Below, in pieces: positions 13,674 through 21,631 of a stretch of 64,000 nucleotides of DNA. The first letter of the stretch is position 1, and the number at the start of each line of letters is the position of its first letter. A program made the translations under genes and the position numbers. The notes beneath the pieces are model-generated. The model saw only the letters and a list, made by a program, of their open reading frames with translations. It was not told where the DNA came from and searched no databases. Origin of the DNA: Atlantibacter sp032062175 (GTDB lineage: Bacteria > Pseudomonadota > Gammaproteobacteria > Enterobacterales > Enterobacteriaceae); NCBI RefSeq assembly GCF_032062175.1, contig NZ_DAMBQK010000003.1:186001-250000 (forward strand). The letters run 5' to 3'.

Positions 13674-14587
13674 ATCGTGACGATTACTTGTTCGTTCTAA
13701 GCGAGCGGGACTCTATCCTGTCTCTTTTAGAAACCACTACTGATGATGACATCATTGGCAAAATGAGCCTTGAAAGTAGGCTCTATGAGCTAAATGACGA
13801 GATTTCTCATATTGTTATCGATGAGCATCCGCCAGTTAAAGCAACTTTAACATTTAGAGGGGCTGCTGTACTTGGTACCTATGGCATAGCTGCAAATTTC
13901 GGAACAAAAATAGTTAACGCCTTTAACGATGCGGTTTCTCATGTTGCATCTTCATTTTCAGGGAAATTACCAGCCAAAGGTAAGATTCCAAACCTTGAAA
14001 ATAATTTGCTAATGATTACTGGAACAGCCAAAGGTTCATTTGGATTTACACTTGAAGAATTTAGGCCTGATGCTCCACTTAATTTTGATGAGGAATCTTC
14101 TGTTCAAAAAGCTCTGAACCAAACTCATTCTATCCTTCAAATGAGTATCAGAGGAGACGATGATGGTTTAGCTGAGGCGATTAGTGATTTGGATGACCGA
14201 GCCTTAGATAAAATACGTGGGTTTATACAAATACTCTTTGATAATAAAGCGACTTTTACTTTAAGGCATAACAACCAGGCGCTTGTTGCTAACAACATCA
14301 ATGATATTGAAAGAGCTGCGTTCAAACTAAGTAAAGATAGCGTTAAAGAAGATTTGCAATTATTAGAAGTTAGCTTCATGGGGGCCCTTCCTCATAAACG
14401 TCAATGCGAGTTTATTATGGAGCATGATGAATCTAAATCAATTTTCGTGGCGAAAATAAGTAATTACATAGACAATCCAGATATTATCAACGATCACCGC
14501 GGAAAAAAAGTTATTGCAAAATTCCTCTGCACTCAGGTTGGGAATGGAAAGCCTAAGTATTCTTTACGCGAGCTCCCGAACTGGTAG
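13670..14587 (+). CDS. Unknown partner of the nucleotidyltransferase-fold gene
   Basis: 305 residues, no signal peptide or membrane segment. The N-terminus is acidic and helical; the central part contains TFRGAAVLGTYGIAANFG (about 63-80) and LLMITGTAKGSFGFTLEEF (about 105-123), patterned segments that look like a conserved folded domain. The C-terminus ends in a beta-rich region. Its ATG overlaps the upstream TGA, so the two proteins are made together, probably as partners. I do not recognise the family. Two terminators follow, closing the module. Confidence 0.7.
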   Translation: MNRDDYLFVLSERDSILSLLETTTDDDIIGKMSLESRLYELNDEISHIVIDEHPPVKATLTFRGAAVLGTYGIAANFGTKIVNAFNDAVSHVASSFSGKLPAKGKIPNLENNLLMITGTAKGSFGFTLEEFRPDAPLNFDEESSVQKALNQTHSILQMSIRGDDDGLAEAISDLDDRALDKIRGFIQILFDNKATFTLRHNNQALVANNINDIERAAFKLSKDSVKEDLQLLEVSFMGALPHKRQCEFIMEHDESKSIFVAKISNYIDNPDIINDHRGKKVIAKFLCTQVGNGKPKYSLRELPNW

Positions 14588-14595
14588 TAGATGTT

Positions 14596-14621
14596 AACCC
14601 GGCCACCGAGCCGGGTTTTTT
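14596..14621 (+). terminator. Terminator after the accessory two-gene module
   Basis: AACCCGG (14596-14602) pairs with CCGGGTT (14611-14617) and is followed by T run. It lies 9 bases after the stop codon of the second gene. Confidence 0.85.
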
Positions 14622-14667
14622 ATGCCCCCTTCCAACTCAGCCACCCGGCTCCACCCCGAACACTTCG

Positions 14668-14695
14668 ATCCCGACCATAGCGTCGGGATTTTTTT
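14668..14695 (+). terminator. Second terminator in front of pL
   Basis: ATCCCGAC (14668-14675) pairs with GTCGGGAT (14682-14689) and continues into seven T. Together with the terminator 50 bases upstream it insulates pL from the lysogenic cI transcript. Confidence 0.85.
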
Positions 14696-14733
14696 GCCTG
14701 CAATCCGGCATAGCCCTCACAAAACACATCTAT

Positions 14734-14798
14734 ATAAACCAGCGATTTACAATTAACATTAACCTTGAGTTGACATGACTATAAACCAGTGATTTAAT
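14734..14798 (+). promoter_or_regulatory. pL with OL operators
   Basis: TTGACA (14770-14775), a 17-base spacer and TTTAAT (14793-14798) form a strong promoter pointing into the recombination operon. Two operators match those at OR: ATAAACCAGCGATTTAC (14734-14750) and ATAAACCAGTGATTTAA (14781-14797), the latter covering the spacer and -10 just as at pR. The 150 bases downstream (14800-14950) are an untranslated leader in which I find no convincing nut site. Confidence 0.85.
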
Positions 14799-14950
14799 CT
14801 CTATCACCAAGACGCACCACGAACCACCCAGGCATGGAGCCCACGAAGTAGCCGCCGACGGCATACGAATAGTCGGATGAGGTGGAGTGATTAACGCGCA
14901 TCAGGTTTTAGAAACGTTCCGCCAGCCTGGCGATAAGGGCAGAGGATGAG

Positions 14951-15220
14951 ATGAAAGGTAACACGAAGAAAACAGGTATGTACGGGTTTGCGGCTTTCTG
15001 GGTGCGTCAAGCTGAATCACGCCAGAAGCCCTTACAGCTTCCAAGCTCCCGGCAGGACGGTGACAAATGGTCCAACAGCAAGGAAGAGAAACACTGGCCT
15101 CACCTTCGCCGAAAGATGAATCGCACAGGCGGAATTCCTCGTGGCAAAGCCTACGCGAAAGTCTTCCGCCTTGGTTATCGAAGCGAGAGTCGAAAAGATT
15201 TTAGTCGAGCGACTCAATAG
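14951..15220 (+). CDS. Basic small protein, first gene after pL (position of N)
   Basis: 89 residues from an ATG with GAGGATGAG upstream. The product is strongly basic (many Lys and Arg, especially KEEKHWPHLRRKMNR and RLGYRSESRKDF) and lacks a recognisable fold. It is the first frame downstream of pL, the locus of the antiterminator N in lambda. N proteins diverge widely, so this is a candidate early regulator, but its N-terminus lacks the dense arginine-rich boxB-binding motif. Its end overlaps the convergent zinc-finger gene. Confidence 0.5.
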   Translation: MKGNTKKTGMYGFAAFWVRQAESRQKPLQLPSSRQDGDKWSNSKEEKHWPHLRRKMNRTGGIPRGKAYAKVFRLGYRSESRKDFSRATQ

Positions 15221-15494
15221 CTTTCAAATTCACAGGCTGATCTTGCTCAGGGAAATAACGCATTTTTACCAGCGCTTTCAGTCGGTTTTTTACAGATGGA
15301 TCTGCGCTTGTAATGACGAGGTCGTTTATTTGCTCGGAAAGCAAAAACCAACCGTGCTCATCGCAGATATAACAGACCGATGGAACCTCACGGATAGTAG
15401 GCGGTTGTGTTTTCAGATTAACCACCTGATTTACATGGTTAAAAGACACGGCATCTTCACCGCAAATAGGGCATGGCTTAGTAACTGATTTCAT
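15201..15494 (-). CDS. MqsA/YgiT-type zinc-finger protein without HTH
   Basis: 97 residues from the ATG at 15494 with AGGAAG upstream. CPICGEDAVSF (about 8-18) and CYICDEHGWFLL (about 43-54) form the paired CxxC zinc site of YgiT-type domains, including the N-terminal domain of antitoxin MqsA. The C-terminal helix-turn-helix of MqsA is missing, and no MqsR-like toxin lies nearby. It is transcribed against the left operon, so it may have its own promoter in the 15495-15580 gap. Function unknown. Confidence 0.7.
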   Translation of the reverse strand: MKSVTKPCPICGEDAVSFNHVNQVVNLKTQPPTIREVPSVCYICDEHGWFLLSEQINDLVITSADPSVKNRLKALVKMRYFPEQDQPVNLKAIESLD

Positions 15495-15581
15495 AGTTCT
15501 TCCTTGCTGGCTGTGTGAGAGCTTCCAGCATACCACCGAGCCTGAAGTGGTTAAAAGACAGGCGAAACAAAGGGGGAGAGG

Positions 15582-15956
15582 ATGATTAATCAACACTACG
15601 GCACGATGCACATCATTCGCCAGTGTGTGGCACCGGGAATGCTGGCAAAGCACGACGGGCACACCTGGAATGTGTCAGCGGTTCGCGGCAAATACGTTTA
15701 CCTGCGAACCATGCGCGGCGCTACACGTATTAACGATTGTCTTGTGGAAGTTTTATTGAATGGCTGGGGTGATCCGATGATTCACGGACAGAAAAGTACC
15801 GCCGCGAAATGCGCCTACTGCAAAAGCCCTATTCAGCCAGGCGACGAAGTGAACAGCACCCTGCTTTTACTGCGCGGCAACATGCTTGCCCGCGAAGAAC
15901 GGCAGTACTGCTCCAGGCAGTGCGCCGAGCACGACCAGATGGCTCACGAGCCATAA
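15582..15956 (+). CDS. Unknown phage protein with zinc-ribbon C-terminus
   Basis: 124 residues from an ATG preceded by GGGGGAGAGG. The N-terminal half looks like a beta-rich regulatory fold (HDGHTWNVSAVRGKYVYLRT), and the C-terminal half has CAYCKSPIQPGD...YCSRQCAEH, a treble-clef or zinc-ribbon arrangement. It occupies the left operon between pL and recE, where lambdoid phages keep small host-modifying proteins. Family not recognised with confidence. Confidence 0.65.
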   Translation: MINQHYGTMHIIRQCVAPGMLAKHDGHTWNVSAVRGKYVYLRTMRGATRINDCLVEVLLNGWGDPMIHGQKSTAAKCAYCKSPIQPGDEVNSTLLLLRGNMLAREERQYCSRQCAEHDQMAHEP

Positions 15957-15963
15957 ACGCAAA

Positions 15964-15981
15964 AACCCGCCGAAGCGGGTT
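15964..15981 (+). terminator. Weak hairpin after the zinc-ribbon gene
   Basis: AACCCGC and GCGGGTT enclose a CGAA tetraloop. The following sequence TCTACG has few T, so this may only attenuate transcription into recE or stabilise the RNA. Confidence 0.45.
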
Positions 15982-16092
15982 CTACGTCCAGCGGACCGAC
16001 CAAAGCACGCTGGAAATATGGAAAACCAGAATAACACCCAATGGGCGCTATCAATGGCCCGGGGATTTTAACACCCAAAAATGAGGAACAGT

Positions 16093-19000
16093 ATGGAATT
16101 CTTCAATCTCATAAAGGCCAGCCAGAAGTCGAAAAAGCCAAACGGCATTTTCTGGTTCACCGCCAAAACCGAGGCACGCGCTAAACTTCAGGCGCAAGTT
16201 ATTCTCGAAGATGCTGAAATCGAAGTGGGCCGCGGCCATGATTACCAGCTTCCTGTCCTGACTGATTTCCCTGTGGTAAATGATCTGCCGGAAGAAGGCG
16301 TCGTCGACTTCACCTGGTGTGATCGTTACGAACTGCAGGAAGACGGGCGTACCTGGCTACCAAAAGCGAAACCGGCTGAATCCGTAAATATCCAGGACGA
16401 ACGCGCGCAGTTGGCGGGCGCTGCCGATAATGCCAGTACGCCGGCTGCTGAAGTCTCTGCACTGCTCCGCCCGGTAGCGCGCCTGCGCCTGCCGCAGCGC
16501 CTGATTGCTCACCTGCTTAACGACACTGAAGTGAAAGAAATCAGTGAGGCTATGCACGTGCAAATCGGCGCAACTGAGGCCGATGAAAGCAATCTCTATA
16601 TCCAGAATTTGCTGCAGGCCTGCCGGGATGTACCAGGCATTCATGAACTGTCTGTGCATGTTGAGTGGAAACTCATTCAGGCTGTAAAAGAATTATTCCC
16701 TCTGGATCAGAACCACGAAGTAAGCGCCATTAACGGCTTTATTGCAGCCTGGGTGGAAGCTGAACCGGGAGAACGCTCCCAGCTCGTTAAAGAGTGGGCT
16801 GACCTCGTTCAGGACTGGCCTGAAATTAATAACACCAGCGACACCACCTCTGAAATCGTCCAGGAATTCCGTGACGCTGACGTGCCGGCGCTTATCACCG
16901 TGGCCACTCTGCCATTCCGTCAGCGTCTGCTTGCCCAGCTCATTTCTGAAGAAGAGTACGCCTATCACATCAGCCCGGAGCAGAAGAAAGAAGTTATTAA
17001 GCTGGAAATGGATGTCGATAACTCGTACGTCCAGAACCTGCTGCTGGCTGCCGAAAACGCGCCTGCTCTGAAAGACGTCAAAGAATACGACCTGTGGAAA
17101 CTGACCGAGGCGGTCAGGCAAGTGTTCCCGCAGGACCGTAAAACACCCGAGCTGGGCGTAATGCTGCAGTTCCTGAAGGCATGGAGCGAAACCGCGTATA
17201 TCGACAAAGGTCTGCTGGTTAAAGAGTGGACCAAAGGCAACCGCGTGGCCGCTATCCAGCGCACCGACACCGGCACAAACGCTGGCGGCGGCATCGCCAC
17301 AGATCGCAGTCAGGATTATGCACATACTCTGGATACGCTGGATATTGAAATTGCAGCCGCGACACTGCCGATGGATTTCGATATTTACAACATGCCTGTA
17401 TCCATTCACCGCCGCGCCAGCGAAATCATTGAGAAAAAAGAAAGCCCGTTCAGGGAATGGTCAGCAGCGCTGCGCAAAACAGCGGGCATCCTGGACTATT
17501 CACGCGCTGCTATTTTCGCCTTAATCCGTGGTGCCGCTGAGAACGTCCATCACTTCCCGGTCAGCCTGCAAACCTACATCAGCGCGAACCTGAAAGAACA
17601 CCAGCATGCCAAGCCAGATGCTGCAACTGTGGAGGCTGCGCAATTTAGCCGTGAAACCCTGGACAAACAACTGGCCGCTGACCGCGGCGAATATGTTGAG
17701 GGTATCAGCGACCCGGCGGATCCGAAATGGGATAAAACGCCGCGTAAAACTTTCTGTACTCACGAAGAGAATCTGCAGCGCGTCCGGGAAGAAGGGGCGC
17801 GCCGCCGGGCTGAAGAAGCAGCCGCACAGCCGAAGGTAGAAAGCCTCGGCGCTGGAGTGTTCTCCATCGAAGGGCTGACCGGTAACACCCCGGTTACTCC
17901 GGACAATGGCCCGGTAATGGGCGACGCCACTTATCAGGAAATGGCCGAAGGCCTACGCGAAGAACTGGAGATTATCGAAGATGTGCAGATGGAAACGGCT
18001 GTCAGTAACGAAATCCCGGCTGGTACACCGGTTTCAGCAGGCGAAAGCGCTGATGCAGATCATCCGCAGGCAGATGCCGTAACGCCGTCAGAAATTTTCG
18101 CGGCCGCAGCGCCGAACCTGGCTAACCACATTGAGCCGGAAACGAACCAGGAATCTGTTAAACCGCACCAGTCTGAACCGGATCAGCAACAAAGCGAGCC
18201 ATCTTCGCCAAAAACTGAACCAGAAGCTATTGAGTACCCGGCTTTCTTCGAACCAGGCCGTTATGAAGGGTTGCCGAACAACGTTTACCACGCCGCGAAC
18301 GGTATCAGCTCCACCATGGTAAAAGATGCCCGCGTATCGCTGATGTATTTCAATGCCCGCCATGTTGAAAAGACCATTTCCCGCGAGCAGTCCAAAGTGC
18401 TGGATATGGGTAACCTGGTGCATGCGCTGGCCCTGCAACCGGAAAACCTGCACGCAGAATTCAGTATTGAACCTGAAATCCCGGAAGGTGCATTCACCAC
18501 CACGGCAACGCTGCGCACTTTCATCGACGCACATAACGCCAGCCTGGCGCCGCAACTCAGCGCTGAAGATATCAAAGCGCTGCTGGAGGCGCACAACGTC
18601 ACCCTGCCCGCCCCGGTGCCGCTGGGCGGTTCCCTGGAAGAGACAGCGCAAAGCTATATGGCTCTGCCTGCTGATTATCAGCGTATTGAGCCTGACCAGA
18701 AGCAGACGGCGACCGCAATGAAAGCCTGTATCAAAGAATACAACGCCACCCTGCCCGCTCCGGTAAAAACCAGTGGCAGCCGTGATGCGCTCCTCGAACA
18801 ACTGGCAATCATCAATCCTGACCTGGTGGCACAAGAAGCGCAGAAGCCGCAACCGCTGAAAGTATCCGGTACCAAAGCTGACCTGATACAGGCGGTGAAG
18901 ACCGTCAAACCGGATGCGGTGTTTGCAGACGAACTGCTGGATGCCTGGCGCGAAAACCCGGAGGACAAAATTCTGGTAACGCGCCAGCAGCTGGCGACCG

Positions 19001-19524
19001 CCCGGGCCATTCAGTCGGCGTTACTGGCCCACCCGACCGCCGGCAAGTTCCTGACGCACCCGGGGCGTGCTGTAGAAGTCAGCTATTTCGGTATCGACGA
19101 AGAGACCGGCCTGGAAATCCGTGTACGTCCTGACCTTGAAATAGATATGAACGGCATCCGCATCGGGGTTGATCTCAAGACGATAAGCATGTGGAACATC
19201 AAGCAGTCAGGCCTGCGTGCCCGGCTCCATCGCGAAATCATTGACCGCGATTATCACCTGAGCGCGGCCATGTATACCGAAACAGCAGCACTGGACCAGT
19301 TCTTCTGGATTTTCGTCAACAAAGACGAAGGTTATCACTGGATAGCTATCGTCGAAGCCAGCCAGGAACTGCTGGAGCTGGGTGCGCTTGAGTACCGCAC
19401 TACCATGCGGGCAATCGCAAACGCATTCGATACCGGTGAATGGCCAGCACCGATTGTTGACGATTATACCGACGAACTGAACGACTACGATATGCGCCGC
19501 CTCGATGCGCTGCGCACGGCTTAA
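16093..19524 (+). CDS. recE: RecE-like exonuclease VIII, enlarged
   Basis: 1143 residues from the ATG at 16093 (AGGAACAGT before it; an ATG at 16081 would add four residues); E. coli Rac RecE has 866. The N-terminal DFPVVNDLPEEGVVDFTW matches the Rac protein. Residues about 126-239 and 269-383 are a tandem duplicate of one domain. GNRVAAIQRTDTGTNAGGG, GDATYQEMAE and GISDPADPKWDK are shared landmarks. The C-terminal nuclease starts near 720 (FFEPGRYEGLPNNVYH) with LDMGNLVHALAL, RVRPDLEI and GVDLKTIS, the PD-(D/E)XK site. An extra block of SAP/HeH-like repeats (about 800-955) interrupts the nuclease domain. The enzyme makes 3' single strands for RecT. Confidence 0.9.
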   Translation: MEFFNLIKASQKSKKPNGIFWFTAKTEARAKLQAQVILEDAEIEVGRGHDYQLPVLTDFPVVNDLPEEGVVDFTWCDRYELQEDGRTWLPKAKPAESVNIQDERAQLAGAADNASTPAAEVSALLRPVARLRLPQRLIAHLLNDTEVKEISEAMHVQIGATEADESNLYIQNLLQACRDVPGIHELSVHVEWKLIQAVKELFPLDQNHEVSAINGFIAAWVEAEPGERSQLVKEWADLVQDWPEINNTSDTTSEIVQEFRDADVPALITVATLPFRQRLLAQLISEEEYAYHISPEQKKEVIKLEMDVDNSYVQNLLLAAENAPALKDVKEYDLWKLTEAVRQVFPQDRKTPELGVMLQFLKAWSETAYIDKGLLVKEWTKGNRVAAIQRTDTGTNAGGGIATDRSQDYAHTLDTLDIEIAAATLPMDFDIYNMPVSIHRRASEIIEKKESPFREWSAALRKTAGILDYSRAAIFALIRGAAENVHHFPVSLQTYISANLKEHQHAKPDAATVEAAQFSRETLDKQLAADRGEYVEGISDPADPKWDKTPRKTFCTHEENLQRVREEGARRRAEEAAAQPKVESLGAGVFSIEGLTGNTPVTPDNGPVMGDATYQEMAEGLREELEIIEDVQMETAVSNEIPAGTPVSAGESADADHPQADAVTPSEIFAAAAPNLANHIEPETNQESVKPHQSEPDQQQSEPSSPKTEPEAIEYPAFFEPGRYEGLPNNVYHAANGISSTMVKDARVSLMYFNARHVEKTISREQSKVLDMGNLVHALALQPENLHAEFSIEPEIPEGAFTTTATLRTFIDAHNASLAPQLSAEDIKALLEAHNVTLPAPVPLGGSLEETAQSYMALPADYQRIEPDQKQTATAMKACIKEYNATLPAPVKTSGSRDALLEQLAIINPDLVAQEAQKPQPLKVSGTKADLIQAVKTVKPDAVFADELLDAWRENPEDKILVTRQQLATARAIQSALLAHPTAGKFLTHPGRAVEVSYFGIDEETGLEIRVRPDLEIDMNGIRIGVDLKTISMWNIKQSGLRARLHREIIDRDYHLSAAMYTETAALDQFFWIFVNKDEGYHWIAIVEASQELLELGALEYRTTMRAIANAFDTGEWPAPIVDDYTDELNDYDMRRLDALRTA

Positions 19525-19536
19525 GGGGAAACACAG

Positions 19537-20613
19537 ATGCAAAACTCAAACGTAGCAGTCGCTGATCAAACAGCTGTCGTTAACTCCAACATTGCGCTTT
19601 TTGATTCGCAGTACCTTAACGCAATTAATGCCTTCGCCCAGATGATGGCTCAGGGCTCCGCAACGGTACCGCGTCACCTTCAGGGTAATCCGGCAGACTG
19701 CATGGCCGTCGCTATGCAGGCAGCGCAGTGGCAGATGAACCCCTTTGCGGTCGCTCAGAAAACCCACCTGATTAACGGCGTGCTGGGCTATGAAGCTCAG
19801 CTGGTTAATGCCGTCATCTCGCGCAGCGGCGTGCTGGCCACCCGCTTTGAATATGAATGGTATGGCCCCTGGGAAAATGTGATAGGTAAATTCAACATCA
19901 AAAAAGGCGAGAAAGGTGAATACCGGGTACCGGGCTGGACGATGGCTGACGAAACCGGGATCGGCATTATCATCCGCGCACGGCTGAAAGGTGAAGACGA
20001 ACCGCGAGAACTTGACCTCCTACTGGCTCAGGCGCGTGTTCGCAACTCCACGCTTTGGGCAGACGATCCCCGCCAGCAACTTGCTTATCTGGCTGTTAAA
20101 CGTTGGTCCCGGCTGTACTGCCCTGACGTCATTCTGGGTGTTTACACCCCCGACGAACTTGAAGAACGCCAGGAGAAGGTTATTAACCCGGAACCCGCTC
20201 CACGCATGAGCGTTCAGGAAATTACCAGCGATGTGTGTGTCACCAGCGCACAGGAACCCTCTTCGAGCATTGATACCCTGGCCGATAATTTCCGCAACCG
20301 CATTGAATCTGCTAAAGACGTCGATAGCGCTAAAGCGGTACGTGTGGATATCGAAGCAGCGAAAGCCTCGCTGGGCACCGCCCTGTTTACTGAACTGAAA
20401 AACAAAGCCGTTAAGCGCTATTACTTGGTGGACGCGCGCAACAAAGTCGAAGCGGCGATCAACTCCCTGCCAAAGCCGGATGAACCGGAGGCTGCTGAAC
20501 GGTTTGCGAAGGCTGAGCAAACCCTGACGGCGGCAAAACGCCACCTGGGCGATGAGCTGTACGAGAAGTTCAGCATCACGCTGCTGGATATGAAACCTGA
20601 GTATGTCGGCTAA
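19537..20613 (+). CDS. recT: RecT single-strand annealing protein
   Basis: 358 residues beginning 12 bases after recE. The conserved core includes FAQMMAQGSATVPRHLQGNPADCMAVAMQAAQWQMNPFAVAQ (first 70 or so residues after the N-terminus) and LAYLAVKRWSRLYCPDVILGVYT (about 190-212), both typical of the RecT family. The C-terminal 110 residues are a charged helical tail. RecT coats the 3' tails produced by RecE and anneals them to complementary strands, giving phage-type recombination independent of RecA. Confidence 0.94.
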   Translation: MQNSNVAVADQTAVVNSNIALFDSQYLNAINAFAQMMAQGSATVPRHLQGNPADCMAVAMQAAQWQMNPFAVAQKTHLINGVLGYEAQLVNAVISRSGVLATRFEYEWYGPWENVIGKFNIKKGEKGEYRVPGWTMADETGIGIIIRARLKGEDEPRELDLLLAQARVRNSTLWADDPRQQLAYLAVKRWSRLYCPDVILGVYTPDELEERQEKVINPEPAPRMSVQEITSDVCVTSAQEPSSSIDTLADNFRNRIESAKDVDSAKAVRVDIEAAKASLGTALFTELKNKAVKRYYLVDARNKVEAAINSLPKPDEPEAAERFAKAEQTLTAAKRHLGDELYEKFSITLLDMKPEYVG

Positions 20614-20646
20614 GGGAGGCGGGAGGGTTCGCCCTCCCGGTTAACG

Positions 20647-20907
20647 ATGAGACTAATTAACAGAGGCAGCAAACAATCTCCAATCGCCCGGCAGGCGTGC
20701 GCCGCTGCGCTCCAGGAACATTACGAGCGTTTTGGAGATTACGGCATAACAGGCAAAAGCGTGGATTACATGATCCGGGTTGACGGAACCAAACTTCGTG
20801 TCGAGATCAGGAACTGCCAGCAAAGTTACATCGCGACACCGATGGATAAACCGCGCCGGTTACGTGCTCTGGCAAGCACTGTGATGGGTTCAAGGGGAAA
20901 ACCATGA
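20647..20907 (+). CDS. DUF4060-like small phage protein
   Basis: 86 residues, basic. The start MRLINRGSKQSPIARQACAAA and the HYERFGDYGITGKSVDYMI segment resemble the DUF4060 family of enteric phage left operons. It lies 33 bases after recT and overlaps the next gene by 4 bases. Role unknown. Confidence 0.72.
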   Translation: MRLINRGSKQSPIARQACAAALQEHYERFGDYGITGKSVDYMIRVDGTKLRVEIRNCQQSYIATPMDKPRRLRALASTVMGSRGKP

Positions 20908-21251
20908 TCTGTTGTTTTAAAGAGTTACCGAAAGCGCAGTGGCCGCAAAAACTCCACGATCCCAGCAGGACCAACGTCTGGATAAACCCGCGCTTTCTGG
21001 TGCAAGAATTTCAGGAAGAAGGGGGCGTGATCCGTCTGTCCATTAATACAAGAGAGTTGGGTTTAGCTGGACGCTGGAGAGACGGCATAAGCTGGGAAGC
21101 ACTTCAGGAAATCAAAAACGCCGTTGGATATGGGGATCGTGACGCTGTCGAGATTTACCCGGCCGAGCGCGACGTGGTCAACGTGGCGAATATACGCCAC
21201 CTGTGGATTTTGCCTGAACCGTTGCCATTTGCATGGCGTCGAGACAGCTGA
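20904..21251 (+). CDS. Small phage protein with C-terminal LWILPEPLPFAWR motif
   Basis: 115 residues, soluble, translationally coupled to the previous gene (ATGA). The N-terminus carries an unusual run of CCF, the middle has NTRELGLAGRWRDGISWEALQEIK, and the last 20 residues keep the pattern HLWILPEPLPFAWRRD seen in many phage proteins of unknown function (possibly DUF7694). It is part of the recombination operon upstream of the integrase. Confidence 0.65.
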   Translation: MICCFKELPKAQWPQKLHDPSRTNVWINPRFLVQEFQEEGGVIRLSINTRELGLAGRWRDGISWEALQEIKNAVGYGDRDAVEIYPAERDVVNVANIRHLWILPEPLPFAWRRDS

Positions 21252-21295
21252 TAACGAATTATCAACGGCCCCGGCTGGGGCCAGTGGAGAGAAGT

Positions 21296-21631
21296 ATGGC
21301 ATCAGACAAACCGATTACAGCGCAGCAGGCGGCGGAGTTGCTGATTGTCTCCCCCCGGGTTATCTACCGGCTGATTGACTCCGGCGAGCTGGCTGGCCGC
21401 AAAGTTGGCAACAAATACCGCACAACCGAGGCGGCCTGTATTGCGTATTTATCTGCCCCGCATGAGACTAAGAAGGCGAACGCGGGTGATCATAAAGGAG
21501 AGGATTTATGTCAATCACCCTCAGAGGCGGAGTTTGGCACTGTCATTTCTTTACGCCGACAGGAAAGAGAGTTAGGCGCTCTCTTGGTACGGGGGACAAA
21601 AAACAAGCTCAGGAGCTCCACGACAAGTTAA
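21296..21631 (+). CDS. Helix-turn-helix protein, excisionase-like
   Basis: 111 residues from the ATG at 21296 preceded by GGAGAGAAGT. Residues 4-52 are a MerR/excisionase-type DNA-binding domain (ITAQQAAELLIVSPRVIYRLIDSGELAGRKVGNKYRTTEAAC). The frame continues 124 bases into the integrase gene in another frame. Position directly before int suggests a recombination directionality factor, although such HTH proteins can also be regulators. Confidence 0.72.
   Translation: MASDKPITAQQAAELLIVSPRVIYRLIDSGELAGRKVGNKYRTTEAACIAYLSAPHETKKANAGDHKGEDLCQSPSEAEFGTVISLRRQERELGALLVRGTKNKLRSSTTS

Noticed and set aside
14920..14932. CGCCA/TGGCG hairpin downstream of pL as a boxB (nut) site
   Set aside because: Three-base loop, no adjoining boxA-like sequence and no arginine-rich N; could be chance.
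16693..18852. Long antisense frames within recE
   Set aside because: Shadow frames caused by codon bias in recE; no recognisable products.
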